Of a stretch of 64,000 nucleotides of DNA, positions 37,687-46,013 are shown in pieces. Location of the stretch: contig NZ_QFFK01000008.1 in assembly GCF_003149455.1 (NCBI RefSeq), positions 1-64,000 on the forward strand, read 5' to 3'. The first letter of the stretch is position 1; each line of letters starts with the position of its first letter. A program made the position numbers and the translations under genes. The notes below the pieces were generated by a model, which was given only the letters and a program-made list of their open reading frames with translations, was not told where the DNA came from and ran no database searches. The DNA comes from Chitinophaga deserti (lineage in GTDB: Bacteria; Bacteroidota; Bacteroidia; Chitinophagales; Chitinophagaceae).

Positions 37687-39123
37687 CTACCGGTTAGGTG
37701 CTACCTGGAAGCCGCGGCGCTGCATATTGCCCCAGCCTGCTTTCTTACCTGTCAAAAAGAAATAATAACCGCGGAGCGAGAAGAACACGATCAGCGGATG
37801 ATAGAGGAAGAACTCCATGAACGGCATCAGGCACAGCAATACCACATCGCGCCAGGAGTTGTAATACCGGAAAGTAATCTGGTCATACAGGATGGCCAGT
37901 GTGGTGATCATAATGGCATAAGAGTAAACAAACACCAGCAGCACGAGGGCTGTGGGCCAGTTGATCCATCCCATGATGATGGCGATGATATAATATATGA
38001 TACCTCCGAACTCAATAATGGGTGCCAGCAGCTCGAAGAAGAAGTTATAAGGGAACACGATGAGGCCAAATTTGCCGTACCGTGGCCTGAGGAACATGCC
38101 GAAGTGAGCATGCATGAGCTGTGCCAGGCCGCGTGCCCAGCGGGTACGCTGGCGGCCAAATACAGCAAGGGTGGAGGGTACTTCCGTCCAGCAGAGTGTT
38201 TTGGGGATGTAGCGGATGGCATAGTCGATCCGGTTATCGCGGGCATAGCGTACCATCCTTGTCATCAGCTCCATATCTTCCCCGAAAGAGGTATGGTCGT
38301 ACCCGCCGCAGCGGATGGCGATTTCCTTATCGAAAAGACCAAGCCCGCCGGATACGTTGGGTACACAGTTGAGCAGCGTCCAGCCCATTTTTCCTAACAC
38401 AAAGGCACGGATATACTCCACTTCCTGGAAGCGGGGTATCAGCTGCGAAGGGGCACGCACGCCTACCATCACCCCCTGGTCAAAGGTATTGGAGTTGGCG
38501 GCACGCAATGTGGCTCCCGTAGCAATTACCCGTTTGTTCTTTTCCTTCATCACCGGCTTTACCAGCTCAATGATGGTGTTCTCGTGCAGGATGCAGTCTA
38601 CATCCGTACATACGAAGTAATCATACGCCGCAGCATTGATGCCGGCATTCACCGCATCGGCCTTGCTTTTGCCATTCACTTTATCGATGATGGTAAGCTT
38701 GGCGTATGCGGGGTTGGTGGATTTATAGATTTTCTTAACAGGCCGTGTCTGGATCTTGGCATTATAGGCAAAGTCTACCGCTACCAGGTGAAACTCTTTG
38801 ATGAGCTGATCCATACTATCGTCTGTACTGCCATCGTTCACCACAATGATCTCATAGCGGGCGTATTTCAGCGTAAGCAGGGAGCGCACGTTGTAGATGA
38901 TGGTCATCCCTTCATTGTATGCCGGTGCAATCACGGAGATGCCCGGGGCCAGGGGAGAGGTCAGCAGCACTTCGCCATCCTGGAACCTGTCCATAGTTAC
39001 CCAGCGCCTTACGGCAATGAGGGAGCAAACAGCCAGCAGGGCGTATGAAACGAGCAGAATGGCGCCGTAGGTGAATACGGTGGTCTCAAAGAAGTTGCCG
39101 ATAATATCCCAGATCTCCTGCAT
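37687..39123 (-). CDS. Processive family 2 glycosyltransferase A (membrane polysaccharide synthase)
   Basis: 478 residues, clearly paralogous to the next gene downstream (shared VIDKVNGKSKADA-like, AGINAAAYDYF, CVPNVSGGLGLFDKEIAI). N-terminal membrane segment about 16-38; GT-A motifs NDGS (96-99), TDVDC (173-177), GED (281-283) and QRTRW (325-329); then several C-terminal membrane helices and the TGKKAGWGNMQRRGF tail. No PilZ domain. Its ATG overlaps the stop of the HEAT-repeat gene (TGATG). Two synthases in tandem could make a two-sugar polymer or work as a heteromer; either is inference. Confidence 0.88.
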   Translation of the reverse strand: MQEIWDIIGNFFETTVFTYGAILLVSYALLAVCSLIAVRRWVTMDRFQDGEVLLTSPLAPGISVIAPAYNEGMTIIYNVRSLLTLKYARYEIIVVNDGSTDDSMDQLIKEFHLVAVDFAYNAKIQTRPVKKIYKSTNPAYAKLTIIDKVNGKSKADAVNAGINAAAYDYFVCTDVDCILHENTIIELVKPVMKEKNKRVIATGATLRAANSNTFDQGVMVGVRAPSQLIPRFQEVEYIRAFVLGKMGWTLLNCVPNVSGGLGLFDKEIAIRCGGYDHTSFGEDMELMTRMVRYARDNRIDYAIRYIPKTLCWTEVPSTLAVFGRQRTRWARGLAQLMHAHFGMFLRPRYGKFGLIVFPYNFFFELLAPIIEFGGIIYYIIAIIMGWINWPTALVLLVFVYSYAIMITTLAILYDQITFRYYNSWRDVVLLCLMPFMEFFLYHPLIVFFSLRGYYFFLTGKKAGWGNMQRRGFQVAPNR

Positions 39124-40274
39124 CAGAATTTAATTAACGGGTTCATGCAATGTTTCAGGATCAGTTTGTTTTCCGGACTGGCGGTAGCCATCAGTTCATC
39201 CACGATGCTGCTGTCGGCAGACTGATTATTGATGATCGATTTGGCCGCGTTTTTCCGCAACTCAAAGTCAGTGGAAAGCATGAACTCCTGACGGAGGAAC
39301 TCTGTATGTCTGCCGCTCCCGATACGGCCGAGGGCTTTGAGTATCTCGATCTGGCAGTCGAGCGGCTGGTTATTATAGATGTATACCAGTTTCTCTTCCG
39401 CATCCGCGATCTTCATTTTACCAAGACAGTTGATGGCTTCCGCACGCAGCAGGTGATCTTTGGTATCCAGTAGTTTCATCACGGCAGGGATGGCTTTCAG
39501 CTGGTGGTAATGTATCACAAGCTTCAGGCAGAAGGATACCACGCTTTTGTTGGTGGAGTAAGTGATCCACTGGGCGAAGTTGGGAATGGCGATATGCGGG
39601 GTAGTGGTGATGATACGGAAAAGTTCCACCTGGTCCCATTGCAGGAGGGGCTCTGTAGCAAGGTCGAAGAACTTGAATGGTTCGTTTTTAGACAGCTTGA
39701 TATAAGCCTGGCGGGCAGCGGCCCTCAGTTCACGGTTACGGCTGTTGGTAAGCGGGAGGATGATTACGTCGGCAACACCGATTTCCATGCTGCTCAGTTC
39801 ATTGAGGGCACGTACTTTCCGGTTCCATTTGCGGGATTTGAGCTTTTTGAAGCTGTCTTTATCAAGTTCCAGCAGCAGGTAAAGGGTGCGTATCTCATCG
39901 CCCATGGTGCCGCGTACGTTATTGCGGTAATTGATGAGCCGGTCTATAAGTACCTGGCGGCCCCAACGTGTGTCGAAAGGTTTGAGCTGGAATGCGGCGG
40001 CGGCAGCTTCGGCAGTTTGGCCGGGTGTTTCCACCGCCTCTGGGTCCTGCGACAGTACGTTTTCAATAAGCAGGTCGTCGATCTGCTCATTGAGCTGCGT
40101 AATCTTTGTATCCCTTCTGAAGCCCCGGAAGCGGCGGCGCAGAATGGATGCATAGGCGAGCAGCGTCATCCCGATAGCCACAAATACAAAAATGATGGCA
40201 ATCTGGATGATCAGTGGCGCATACCGGAATTCAAAAAAAATACTCTCCAGAAAATCTAGGGGGGAGAAGTTCAT
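39123..40274 (-). CDS. Membrane-anchored HEAT-repeat protein
   Basis: 383 residues. One membrane segment at about 20-43 (IQIAIIFVFVAIGMTLLAYA), a basic stretch (RRRFRGFRRD), then a cytoplasmic alpha-helical body with HEAT-like repeats (RKVRALNELSSM, NRELRAAARQAYIKLSK, DHLLRAEAINCLGKMK, DCQIEILKALGRIGS, FELRKNAAKSIIN). HEAT arrays are protein-binding scaffolds. Sitting between the response regulator and the synthases, it may link the regulator to the synthase pair, as BcsE or PilZ parts do elsewhere. That link is inference. It starts 70 bases after the response regulator's stop and is translationally coupled to synthase A. Confidence 0.8.
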   Translation of the reverse strand: MNFSPLDFLESIFFEFRYAPLIIQIAIIFVFVAIGMTLLAYASILRRRFRGFRRDTKITQLNEQIDDLLIENVLSQDPEAVETPGQTAEAAAAAFQLKPFDTRWGRQVLIDRLINYRNNVRGTMGDEIRTLYLLLELDKDSFKKLKSRKWNRKVRALNELSSMEIGVADVIILPLTNSRNRELRAAARQAYIKLSKNEPFKFFDLATEPLLQWDQVELFRIITTTPHIAIPNFAQWITYSTNKSVVSFCLKLVIHYHQLKAIPAVMKLLDTKDHLLRAEAINCLGKMKIADAEEKLVYIYNNQPLDCQIEILKALGRIGSGRHTEFLRQEFMLSTDFELRKNAAKSIINNQSADSSIVDELMATASPENKLILKHCMNPLIKF

Positions 40275-40344
40275 ATTGGTGTTTTTCGTAGGAGATTGGG
40301 AGGTGCCGGATAATTATGGTAGGGGCATTAGCCCGATGATGGCA

Positions 40345-40737
40345 TCAGCCCGGTTCGCGGGTTAGCACGCGCCGTATCCGCATCAGCAGTTCGGCCGGGA
40401 GAACCGGTTTTTTGAGAAAGTCGTTCGCCCCCAGCTGCAGGCCTTCTTTCACCATGTCTTCATTGCCGGCGTTCGACAGTAGGATAACGGGAATCTGGCG
40501 GCCATCGGGAAGGTTGCGCACCCGGCTCAGGATCTCGAAACCGTTTGCATAAGGCATCATAATATCTGTAATAATCAGGTCGAACCCAAACCCGGAGGTT
40601 TCCAGTATCTCGAATGCTTCTTTCCCGTTCCTGACATGATCAATATGATATTCCGCCTTTTGCAGGATTCTTTTAACGATGGTGGCCATTACTTCATCGT
40701 CTTCTATCAGGAGTATTTTACTCATATCGTATTTCAT
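40345..40737 (-). CDS. Stand-alone response regulator receiver
   Basis: 130 residues, one receiver domain and nothing else. Acidic pocket Asp13/Asp14 (LIEDDE), phospho-acceptor Asp58 (LIITDIMMPY), switch Ser/Asn in LLSNAG near 86-91, and Lys in FLKKPV near 108. With no DNA-binding or enzyme domain, output must be by protein contact; the HEAT-repeat protein encoded next is the obvious candidate partner. No histidine kinase is nearby. The start could also be the Met at residue 5 (40725). First gene of the operon. Confidence 0.9.
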   Translation of the reverse strand: MKYDMSKILLIEDDEVMATIVKRILQKAEYHIDHVRNGKEAFEILETSGFGFDLIITDIMMPYANGFEILSRVRNLPDGRQIPVILLSNAGNEDMVKEGLQLGANDFLKKPVLPAELLMRIRRVLTREPG

Positions 40738-41194
40738 TTTTACTGCCCAGCGCTCATCATTACGGATATGGAAACTTTTTGTGGCCGCCGGGGTAATCTG
40801 TTGATGTAGCTGGACAACAAATTCATCCGACGGTTAGTTTACCTATCCTTATTTGGTTGCCAATAGGATATTGTCAAAAATAAGACCTTCTGTCCGTCAA
40901 AACAATTAAAGTAGTAATTATCTTCTGTAATTCAGACAGTTGATTTCCAGAAAAAAATATGATACAATGAAACATACTGTGGAAATATTCACGCTGTTTG
41001 GTGAATGCTTTGTTAGGATACCTGATGTTAACCACGCCCCGTCAGCGTTTTTTCCTGCCCGTTACTCCGCTACGCTCATCTGCCTTCTCCGCCGCAGGTA
41101 AAAAAAATCTACCGGGTAAACTTTATTTTTTTAATATTTATCCCCTGTTTGATAAGCATTTTTTAGAGGTATATTAAAATAACCGTATATACAA
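40738..41194. other. Divergent intergenic region
   Basis: 457 bases between the response-regulator operon (-) and the dehydrogenase gene (+). It contains the minus-strand promoter candidate above. On the plus strand the last 90 bases are very AT-rich; TTTG (41148-41151) followed 18 bases later by TATATTAA is a weak promoter candidate for the dehydrogenase gene. No open frame of note, tRNA or repeat seen. Confidence 0.6.
40875..40905 (-). promoter_or_regulatory. Candidate Bacteroidota promoter of the exopolysaccharide operon
   Basis: Read on the minus strand: TTG (40905-40903), 20 bases, then TATTTTTG (40882-40875), an exact match to the TAnnTTTG -7 box. Transcription would begin near 40868, giving a leader of about 130 bases before the response regulator. 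The match is by eye only. Confidence 0.5.
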
Positions 41195-43807
41195 ATGATT
41201 AAGTTTTCGCTCGCCCTGGCATATTCCCTGTCAGTTTTTTGGGGTGCCAGGCACTATTGGGTTAGTTCGCCCCCTGCTACTACAAACCCTGCCGAATTAA
41301 CACTTACCACGTTTGCCGGCCCTGAAATCACACCCAGCCCCGCCTGCCTTGCAGTTGCCTCCACCGGCGAAGTGTTTGTAGGGGTAGATATGATCGGCTC
41401 CCTTGGTAAAGACCCCGGTAAAGGGCGTATCCTCAAACTGGTAGATAAGGATAACGATGGCAAACTGGATCAGCACTACGATTTCGCGGAAGTAGACAAC
41501 CCCCGCGGTATTATCGTTTCCGGCAGCAAGGTATATGTGCTGCACACCACTTTCTCAAAAGAAACCAAGAAAGCAACCGGCATGTCGCTGGTGGTATTTG
41601 AAGATAAAGACGGAGACGGTAAAGCCGATGGTGCTCCCCAGCCCCTCGTTACCGATCTCAGCAATACCCGTTACATCCAGGAGCGTGGTACCGACCACGC
41701 CACCAATGGTATCCGCATGGGTATCGACGGCTGGATCTACATTGCGGTGGGCGACTTCGGCTTCCATAACGCTACCGACCGGTCTGGCAAAAAGCTGACC
41801 ATGCTCGGCGGTGGTATCGTAAGGGTACGCCCCGACGGTACTGAGCTGGAAGTATTCACCCACGGTACCCGTAACGTGTACGATGTGGCGATTGATCCTT
41901 TCATGAACGTATTCACCCGCGAGAATACAAATGATGGCGGCGGATGGAACGTACGCTTCTCCCATCACATCCAGTCCGGTGAATACGGTTACCCCGTATT
42001 GTTCCAGCATTTCACCGATGAGATCCTGCCTGCTCTCGTAGACGTGGGTGGTGGTTCCGGCACCGGCGCTCTTTATATGGCAGAGCCTAACTGGCCTGCA
42101 CAGTTTAATAATGTACCCATGATGGCGGACTGGGGCAGGAGCATGCTCTACATCCACCGTGTAGCGGCAGACGGGGCAACCTTCACCCAGAAGGAAGAAG
42201 AGTTCCTCGGCATCCCGCAGATCACTGATCTGGATGTGGATGGTTCCGGCAGGCTGTACCTCGCCGCATGGGATGGTGCCGGTTATTCCGGCAGCCCCAA
42301 CAAGGGTTATGTAATCCGTGCAGTACCCAATAACTGGACGTACACCGCCTTCCCGGACGTTACCAAATCTTCCGTAACTGAACTGGCACAGCTGCTGAAA
42401 TCCGCCAGTGCGGTTGCCCGCCTGAGCGCCTCGCAGGAACTGATTGCCCGTGGCGGTCAGGAAGCCGCTGCAGCAGCGCTGGCTATTGCTTCCGATGCAA
42501 CTGCAACGCTGGAAAGCCGTATCGCCGGTATATATACTTATGCACAGGCAACAGGTAAAGACGGGATCGCGGCGCTCACGGCCCTCACGAAAGACGAAGC
42601 CGTTCGCGAGCATGCGCTCCGTGCACTGGCCGACCGTAAAGCCATCCTCGCCGATGTATCTGCAGAGCCTTTCCTGGCTGCCCTGAATGATGCTTCCCCC
42701 CGTGTTCGCGCAGCAGCTGTGATCGGACTTGGCCGCTTGGGCCGTACCGAAACCGCCGGTGCTTTACTGCAAACGAAAGTACCCGCCACTTTTGTGGAGC
42801 CTGCTAAAGATGTGGAAGGTCCGCACGCTACGCCTAACTCCGCGATCGTACTGCCTCACCTGGCCGTTCAGGCCCTGGTGAACATGCACGCTTCCGAAGC
42901 TGCCGTGGCTGCCATCAATACCGAAAACTCCAGCCTCGCCCTCTGGGCGCTCCGCTATATGCACGAGCCTAAAGTAGTGACCGGACTTACCAGCGCTTAC
43001 CGTCTTACCAAAGATGAGAAACGCAAAAAGCAGATCATGACCACGCTGGCCCGCCTTTATAAAAGAGAAGCCGCCTACGACGCTTCCTGGTGGTGGGGTA
43101 CCCGTCCGGATTCACACGGCCCGTACTATAAAGCCGAGCTGTGGGAAGCATCGCCTGCTATCGAGAAGTTCCTGAAAGCAGAAGCCCTGAAATACGGTCC
43201 TGCCCGCAAGCAGTACTTCCGCGACCTGGATGCCCGTCACCGTATGGAGATTGCTGCATTCGCTCCCGAGAAAAAGGCACCTGTTGCTGAAAAGAAAGAG
43301 CCTAAAGTAGACCTCGAGAAAATCAAGAGCAAAAAAGGACAGGTAGGTAAATCTTCAATTGAAGACGTGCTGCTGGCTGTTAACGCCCTCAAAGGCGATG
43401 CCGCCAAAGGCAAGGTGCTGTTCACCAGCCAGGGTTGCGTGGCCTGCCATAGCATCAGCAAAGGTGAGAAGATGAAAGGCCCCTACATGGGTCAGATCGG
43501 TTCCATCATGAACCGCGAGCAGATTGCTGAGTCTATCCTCAAGCCTAACGCTTCCATCTCACAAGGCTTTGCTACGGTGATGATCACTACCAAAGACAAA
43601 AAGTCCTACATGGGCTTTGTGACGGAAGAAACCGCTTCCAGGGTGGTGCTCCGCGATATCGGCGGTAACGTAACTACGTTAAAAGCTTCAGACATCGCTT
43701 CCCGCAAGGAAATGAAGAATTCCATGATGCCTGCAGGCCTGGCGAATGCTTTGTCTTACGACGAGCTGGCTTCGCTGGTTACCTTCCTCGCACAGCAGAA
43801 GAAATAG
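41195..43807 (+). CDS. Dehydrogenase-type propeller / HEAT / cytochrome c fusion
   Basis: 870 residues. A signal-like N-terminus is followed by a six-bladed sugar-dehydrogenase-type propeller (about 35-390; DKDNDGKLDQHYDF, GTDHATNGIRMGIDGWIYIAVGDFGFH, GTRNVYDVAIDPF), an armadillo/HEAT-like helical part (about 395-640; ASPRVRAAAVIGLGRLG), a Lys/Glu-rich linker (about 680-725), then a c-type cytochrome with one haem motif C748-V-A-C751-H752 and a distal Met candidate in MMPAG. The same order is found in membrane-bound dehydrogenase families of Planctomycetes, Verrucomicrobia and Bacteroidota. Predicted periplasmic oxidoreductase; substrate unknown. It is closed by a strong terminator. Confidence 0.82.
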   Translation: MIKFSLALAYSLSVFWGARHYWVSSPPATTNPAELTLTTFAGPEITPSPACLAVASTGEVFVGVDMIGSLGKDPGKGRILKLVDKDNDGKLDQHYDFAEVDNPRGIIVSGSKVYVLHTTFSKETKKATGMSLVVFEDKDGDGKADGAPQPLVTDLSNTRYIQERGTDHATNGIRMGIDGWIYIAVGDFGFHNATDRSGKKLTMLGGGIVRVRPDGTELEVFTHGTRNVYDVAIDPFMNVFTRENTNDGGGWNVRFSHHIQSGEYGYPVLFQHFTDEILPALVDVGGGSGTGALYMAEPNWPAQFNNVPMMADWGRSMLYIHRVAADGATFTQKEEEFLGIPQITDLDVDGSGRLYLAAWDGAGYSGSPNKGYVIRAVPNNWTYTAFPDVTKSSVTELAQLLKSASAVARLSASQELIARGGQEAAAAALAIASDATATLESRIAGIYTYAQATGKDGIAALTALTKDEAVREHALRALADRKAILADVSAEPFLAALNDASPRVRAAAVIGLGRLGRTETAGALLQTKVPATFVEPAKDVEGPHATPNSAIVLPHLAVQALVNMHASEAAVAAINTENSSLALWALRYMHEPKVVTGLTSAYRLTKDEKRKKQIMTTLARLYKREAAYDASWWWGTRPDSHGPYYKAELWEASPAIEKFLKAEALKYGPARKQYFRDLDARHRMEIAAFAPEKKAPVAEKKEPKVDLEKIKSKKGQVGKSSIEDVLLAVNALKGDAAKGKVLFTSQGCVACHSISKGEKMKGPYMGQIGSIMNREQIAESILKPNASISQGFATVMITTKDKKSYMGFVTEETASRVVLRDIGGNVTTLKASDIASRKEMKNSMMPAGLANALSYDELASLVTFLAQQKK

Positions 43808-43825
43808 TATAGTCCATATACATCG

Positions 43826-43862
43826 TAAAAGCCCTGAACGTCGCTGATGTTCAGGGCTTTTA
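43826..43862 (+). terminator. Intrinsic terminator of the dehydrogenase gene
   Basis: Fourteen-base-pair perfect stem TAAAAGCCCTGAAC / GTTCAGGGCTTTTA around a 9-base loop, 18 bases past the stop codon; the symmetric A/T ends supply the T-tract. Confidence 0.9.
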
Positions 43863-44093
43863 CATTTGTTACGGTGCCTTTACAGGGATATGATTAAAAA
43901 TTGATGACATTCAGTCTGCAGGGTTTTGCAAAACCTACTGACATCCTACTGCCATCCTTCAGTGATCCTTCGGTGGTGTTCAGTGGTGGTATAGGTTTGA
44001 AGGGGTTTGACCGAAGGATCACTGAAGGATCACTGAAGGTTCACTGAAGGTTCGATGATCTTCAGGAGCAGGGAAAATTTAATATTGGTGTTA
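43863..44093. other. Intergenic region holding an 11-bp repeat array
   Basis: Non-coding stretch upstream of the HpnZ-like gene. It contains a short perfect palindrome GGTTTTGCAAAACC (43922-43935), then the 11-bp array annotated separately. No gene is seen. Confidence 0.7.
43934..44065. repeat. In-phase 11-bp repeat array with 21-bp inverted repeat
   Basis: Twelve consecutive 11-base units keep one phase for 132 bases. The left half reads CCTACTGACAT, CCTACTGCCAT, CCTTCAGTGAT, CCTTCGGTGGT; the right half reads CCGAAGGATCA, CTGAAGGATCA, CTGAAGGTTCA, CTGAAGGTTCG. The right half is in the opposite sense, so bases 43954-43974 and 44010-44030 form a perfect 21-bp inverted repeat with a 35-base loop. 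No coding frame explains it. Confidence 0.85.
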
Positions 44094-44116
44094 AATATTT
44101 CTCCACAGGAAATATT
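44094..44116. promoter_or_regulatory. Operator-like palindrome 1 of the phosphonate-type cluster
   Basis: AATATTTC, 7 bases, GAAATATT: perfect 8-base arms. Part of the TTTC-N7-GAAA family found before three transcription units of this cluster. It lies 21 bases (two helical turns) before palindrome 2. Confidence 0.65.
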
Positions 44117-44137
44117 AATTTCGCATCAGGAAAGTTT
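44115..44137. promoter_or_regulatory. Operator-like palindrome 2 of the phosphonate-type cluster
   Basis: TTAATTTC, 7 bases (GCATCAG), GAAAGTTT. Shares TTTC-N4-CAG-GAAA with palindromes 1 and 4. It ends 27 bases before the HpnZ-like start codon and contains TAATTTCG, one mismatch from the TAnnTTTG -7 box. Confidence 0.65.
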
Positions 44138-44164
44138 TTATCCTTTCATGAAACAGGCAGACAT

Positions 44165-45283
44165 ATGAGCATGAACACTGAACGCATCGGCCACCTGGCT
44201 TTATTTGATGGCCCGGGAGGGCCTTTCAGGATGACTTCCGGAGCGGTGAGGGCACTGCTCCCCGGGGAGATCCTCGTGCGGAATGTGTATACCACCATCT
44301 GCGGGAGCGACCTGCATACCTTTTGCGGCCTGCGGCAGGAGCCTTGTCCTACCGTGCTGGGGCATGAAATTGTTGGGGAAATCGTGCAATTGCACCCGGA
44401 GCATCCGGGAACGGACCTGATGGGAGCACCCCTCTTGCCTGGCAACCGCATTACGTGGACTATCTTTGCCAGCAACCCGGAATCTGAGAATGCCCTGCGC
44501 GGCATGCCCCAGAAAGGGACGGGGCTGTATAAGTACGGGCATGTGAAAGCGGAAGGTGCAGAGTTGTTTCATGGCGGACTGGGAGAATATTGCGTCCTTC
44601 AGCCCAATACAGGCATCCTCCGATTACCGGACGAAATGCCCGATGCCGTAGCGGCCACCCTCAACTGTTCAGTATCCACCGTGGCAGGAGCCTTGCGTAT
44701 GGCGGGCGATTTAAGGGGTAAGAACGTACTCATTACCGGCATGGGGCATCTGGGTGTCACCTGCGCGGCTATGTGCCGGGAATCGGACGCAAAATGGATC
44801 GGGGCTGCTGATATATCGGAGCGCCGCCTGCAGGATGCCCTTCGATTTGGGGCAGATGATGTGTTTGACCTGAGGGGTGCAGATAGTGTATCCGCCATTC
44901 CAGCCCGCACAGGCGGGAGAGGGGTGGATGTGGTGTTTGATATGAGCGGCTCGCCGGATACCATGGAGGCCGGTATTGCCACCCTCGGCATTGGCGGCAT
45001 CGCCGTGTGGATCGGTGCGGTGTTTAATACCCGCCCGCTGCAGATAGTGCCGGAGCGGATCATCCGTAACCTTATCACCATCAAAGGACTGCATAATTAC
45101 AATTTCGATGATTTCATCGCTGCCTTTGAATTTATGCGCGGTAACTGGGAGCGCTATCCCTTTGCCGCGGCAGTGGAGACGGAATATCCCCTCGAAGCCG
45201 TACAGGATGCTTTTGAGTATGCCGTAGCACAAAAGCCCCTGCGGGTGGGGATCAATCTGAAAAAGCAAAAAACTGTAGAATGA
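44165..45283 (+). CDS. Zinc-dependent alcohol dehydrogenase, HpnZ-like (phosphonate-associated)
   Basis: 372 residues. Medium-chain dehydrogenase: catalytic zinc ligands Cys46 (TTICGSDLH) and His67-Glu68 (LGHEIVGE), and a nucleotide-binding loop GMGHLG near 192-197. The unusual RITWTIFAS and KYGHVKAE segments fit the family described as phosphonate-catabolism-associated alcohol dehydrogenase (HpnZ type). The usual structural-zinc Cys cluster is missing. It overlaps the phosphonatase-like gene by four bases (ATGA), so the two are made together. Likely handles an alcohol or aldehyde made from a phosphonate or phosphoester; the exact substrate is not known. An in-frame ATG at 44171 is an alternative start. 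Confidence 0.8.
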   Translation: MSMNTERIGHLALFDGPGGPFRMTSGAVRALLPGEILVRNVYTTICGSDLHTFCGLRQEPCPTVLGHEIVGEIVQLHPEHPGTDLMGAPLLPGNRITWTIFASNPESENALRGMPQKGTGLYKYGHVKAEGAELFHGGLGEYCVLQPNTGILRLPDEMPDAVAATLNCSVSTVAGALRMAGDLRGKNVLITGMGHLGVTCAAMCRESDAKWIGAADISERRLQDALRFGADDVFDLRGADSVSAIPARTGGRGVDVVFDMSGSPDTMEAGIATLGIGGIAVWIGAVFNTRPLQIVPERIIRNLITIKGLHNYNFDDFIAAFEFMRGNWERYPFAAAVETEYPLEAVQDAFEYAVAQKPLRVGINLKKQKTVE

Positions 45284-45948
45284 TAAAAATGATCGTATTC
45301 GACATGGCGGGTACCACCGTGAATGAGCATAATGTAGTGTACAAGACTGTGCAACAGGCTATCAATGAACAGGGCTATCCCGTTACACTGGAGCAGGTAC
45401 TGGCCGAAGGTGCCGGCAAGGAAAAACTGCAGGCTATCAAGAGCGTACTGGAAACCTATACGGAAGATAAGCTGGCTGCTGATGCCCCCGTCATCTTCGA
45501 ACGCTTTAAAATACTGCTGGAGCAGGCTTATGATTCACTGGAAGTAACCGAACAGCCCAATGCCTCCGCCCTGTTTGAAAAACTGCGGAAGGAAGGCGTA
45601 AAAGTTGTATTGAACACCGGTTACCAGCGCAATACTGCAGAGGGGCTGATAGAAAAGCTGGGCTGGGAAGCGGGAAGAGATTTCGATGCCCTTGTTACCG
45701 CATCCGATGTGCCGCGCAACAGGCCTCATCCGGATATGATCCTGCATGCCATGCAGCAGTTTAATATCGCCGATGGTAAACAGGTGGTAAAGGTGGGGGA
45801 TTCTACCATCGATATTGAAGAAGGTAAAAACGCAGGCTGCGGCTTGAGCATTGGTATCACTACCGGCGCACATACCTCCGAGCAGTTAAAGCATGCTTCG
45901 CCCGATTACATCATCGGCGACCTGATGGAGATTCTGAACCTTTCCTGA
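45280..45948 (+). CDS. Phosphonatase-like HAD hydrolase
   Basis: 222 residues. HAD motif I is FDMAGTT (nucleophile Asp8, with Ala10 where most HAD phosphatases have a second Asp); the D-x-A form is characteristic of phosphonoacetaldehyde hydrolase (PhnX) and its close relatives. Motif II is NTGYQ (near 108-112), motif III lies around RPHPDM (near 147-152) and motif IV is KVGDSTIDIEEG (near 170-181). The cap has EGAGKEKLQAI, with Lys residues in the region where PhnX carries its Schiff-base Lys, but I cannot say they are equivalent. Context (HpnZ-like partner, OPA transporter) supports an organophosphonate or related substrate. Confidence 0.82.
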   Translation: MIKMIVFDMAGTTVNEHNVVYKTVQQAINEQGYPVTLEQVLAEGAGKEKLQAIKSVLETYTEDKLAADAPVIFERFKILLEQAYDSLEVTEQPNASALFEKLRKEGVKVVLNTGYQRNTAEGLIEKLGWEAGRDFDALVTASDVPRNRPHPDMILHAMQQFNIADGKQVVKVGDSTIDIEEGKNAGCGLSIGITTGAHTSEQLKHASPDYIIGDLMEILNLS

Positions 45949-45965
45949 ACATCCATATAAAACAG

Positions 45966-45998
45966 AAAAACCGCGCCCTTACGGAACGCGGTTTTTTT
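45966..45998. terminator. Bidirectional terminator
   Basis: AAAAACCGCG / CGCGGTTTTT arms, 11-base loop, continued by T residues. It lies between the convergent HAD and alkaline-phosphatase-family genes. Confidence 0.85.
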
Positions 45999-46013
45999 AT
46001 GCTTAGTTGTGTG

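Noticed and set aside
36583..38397. A plus-strand frame of about 600 codons crossing both glycosyltransferase genes
   Set aside because: It is the antisense of two well-supported, motif-complete synthases and the gap between them; its translation shows no domain and a shadow-like composition.
37687..39123. Cellulose synthase BcsA
   Set aside because: QxxRW and DxD fit, but there is no PilZ domain, BcsB or BcsC-specific partner; only the general processive GT2 class is supported.
43934..44065. Possible CRISPR array
   Set aside because: Units are 11 bp and contiguous with no spacers, and no cas gene is present.
45280..45948. Calling the HAD enzyme a true phosphonoacetaldehyde hydrolase (PhnX)
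   Set aside because: The D-x-A motif fits, but the catalytic cap Lys cannot be assigned by eye and the PhnW aminotransferase partner is absent; it is kept as phosphonatase-like.
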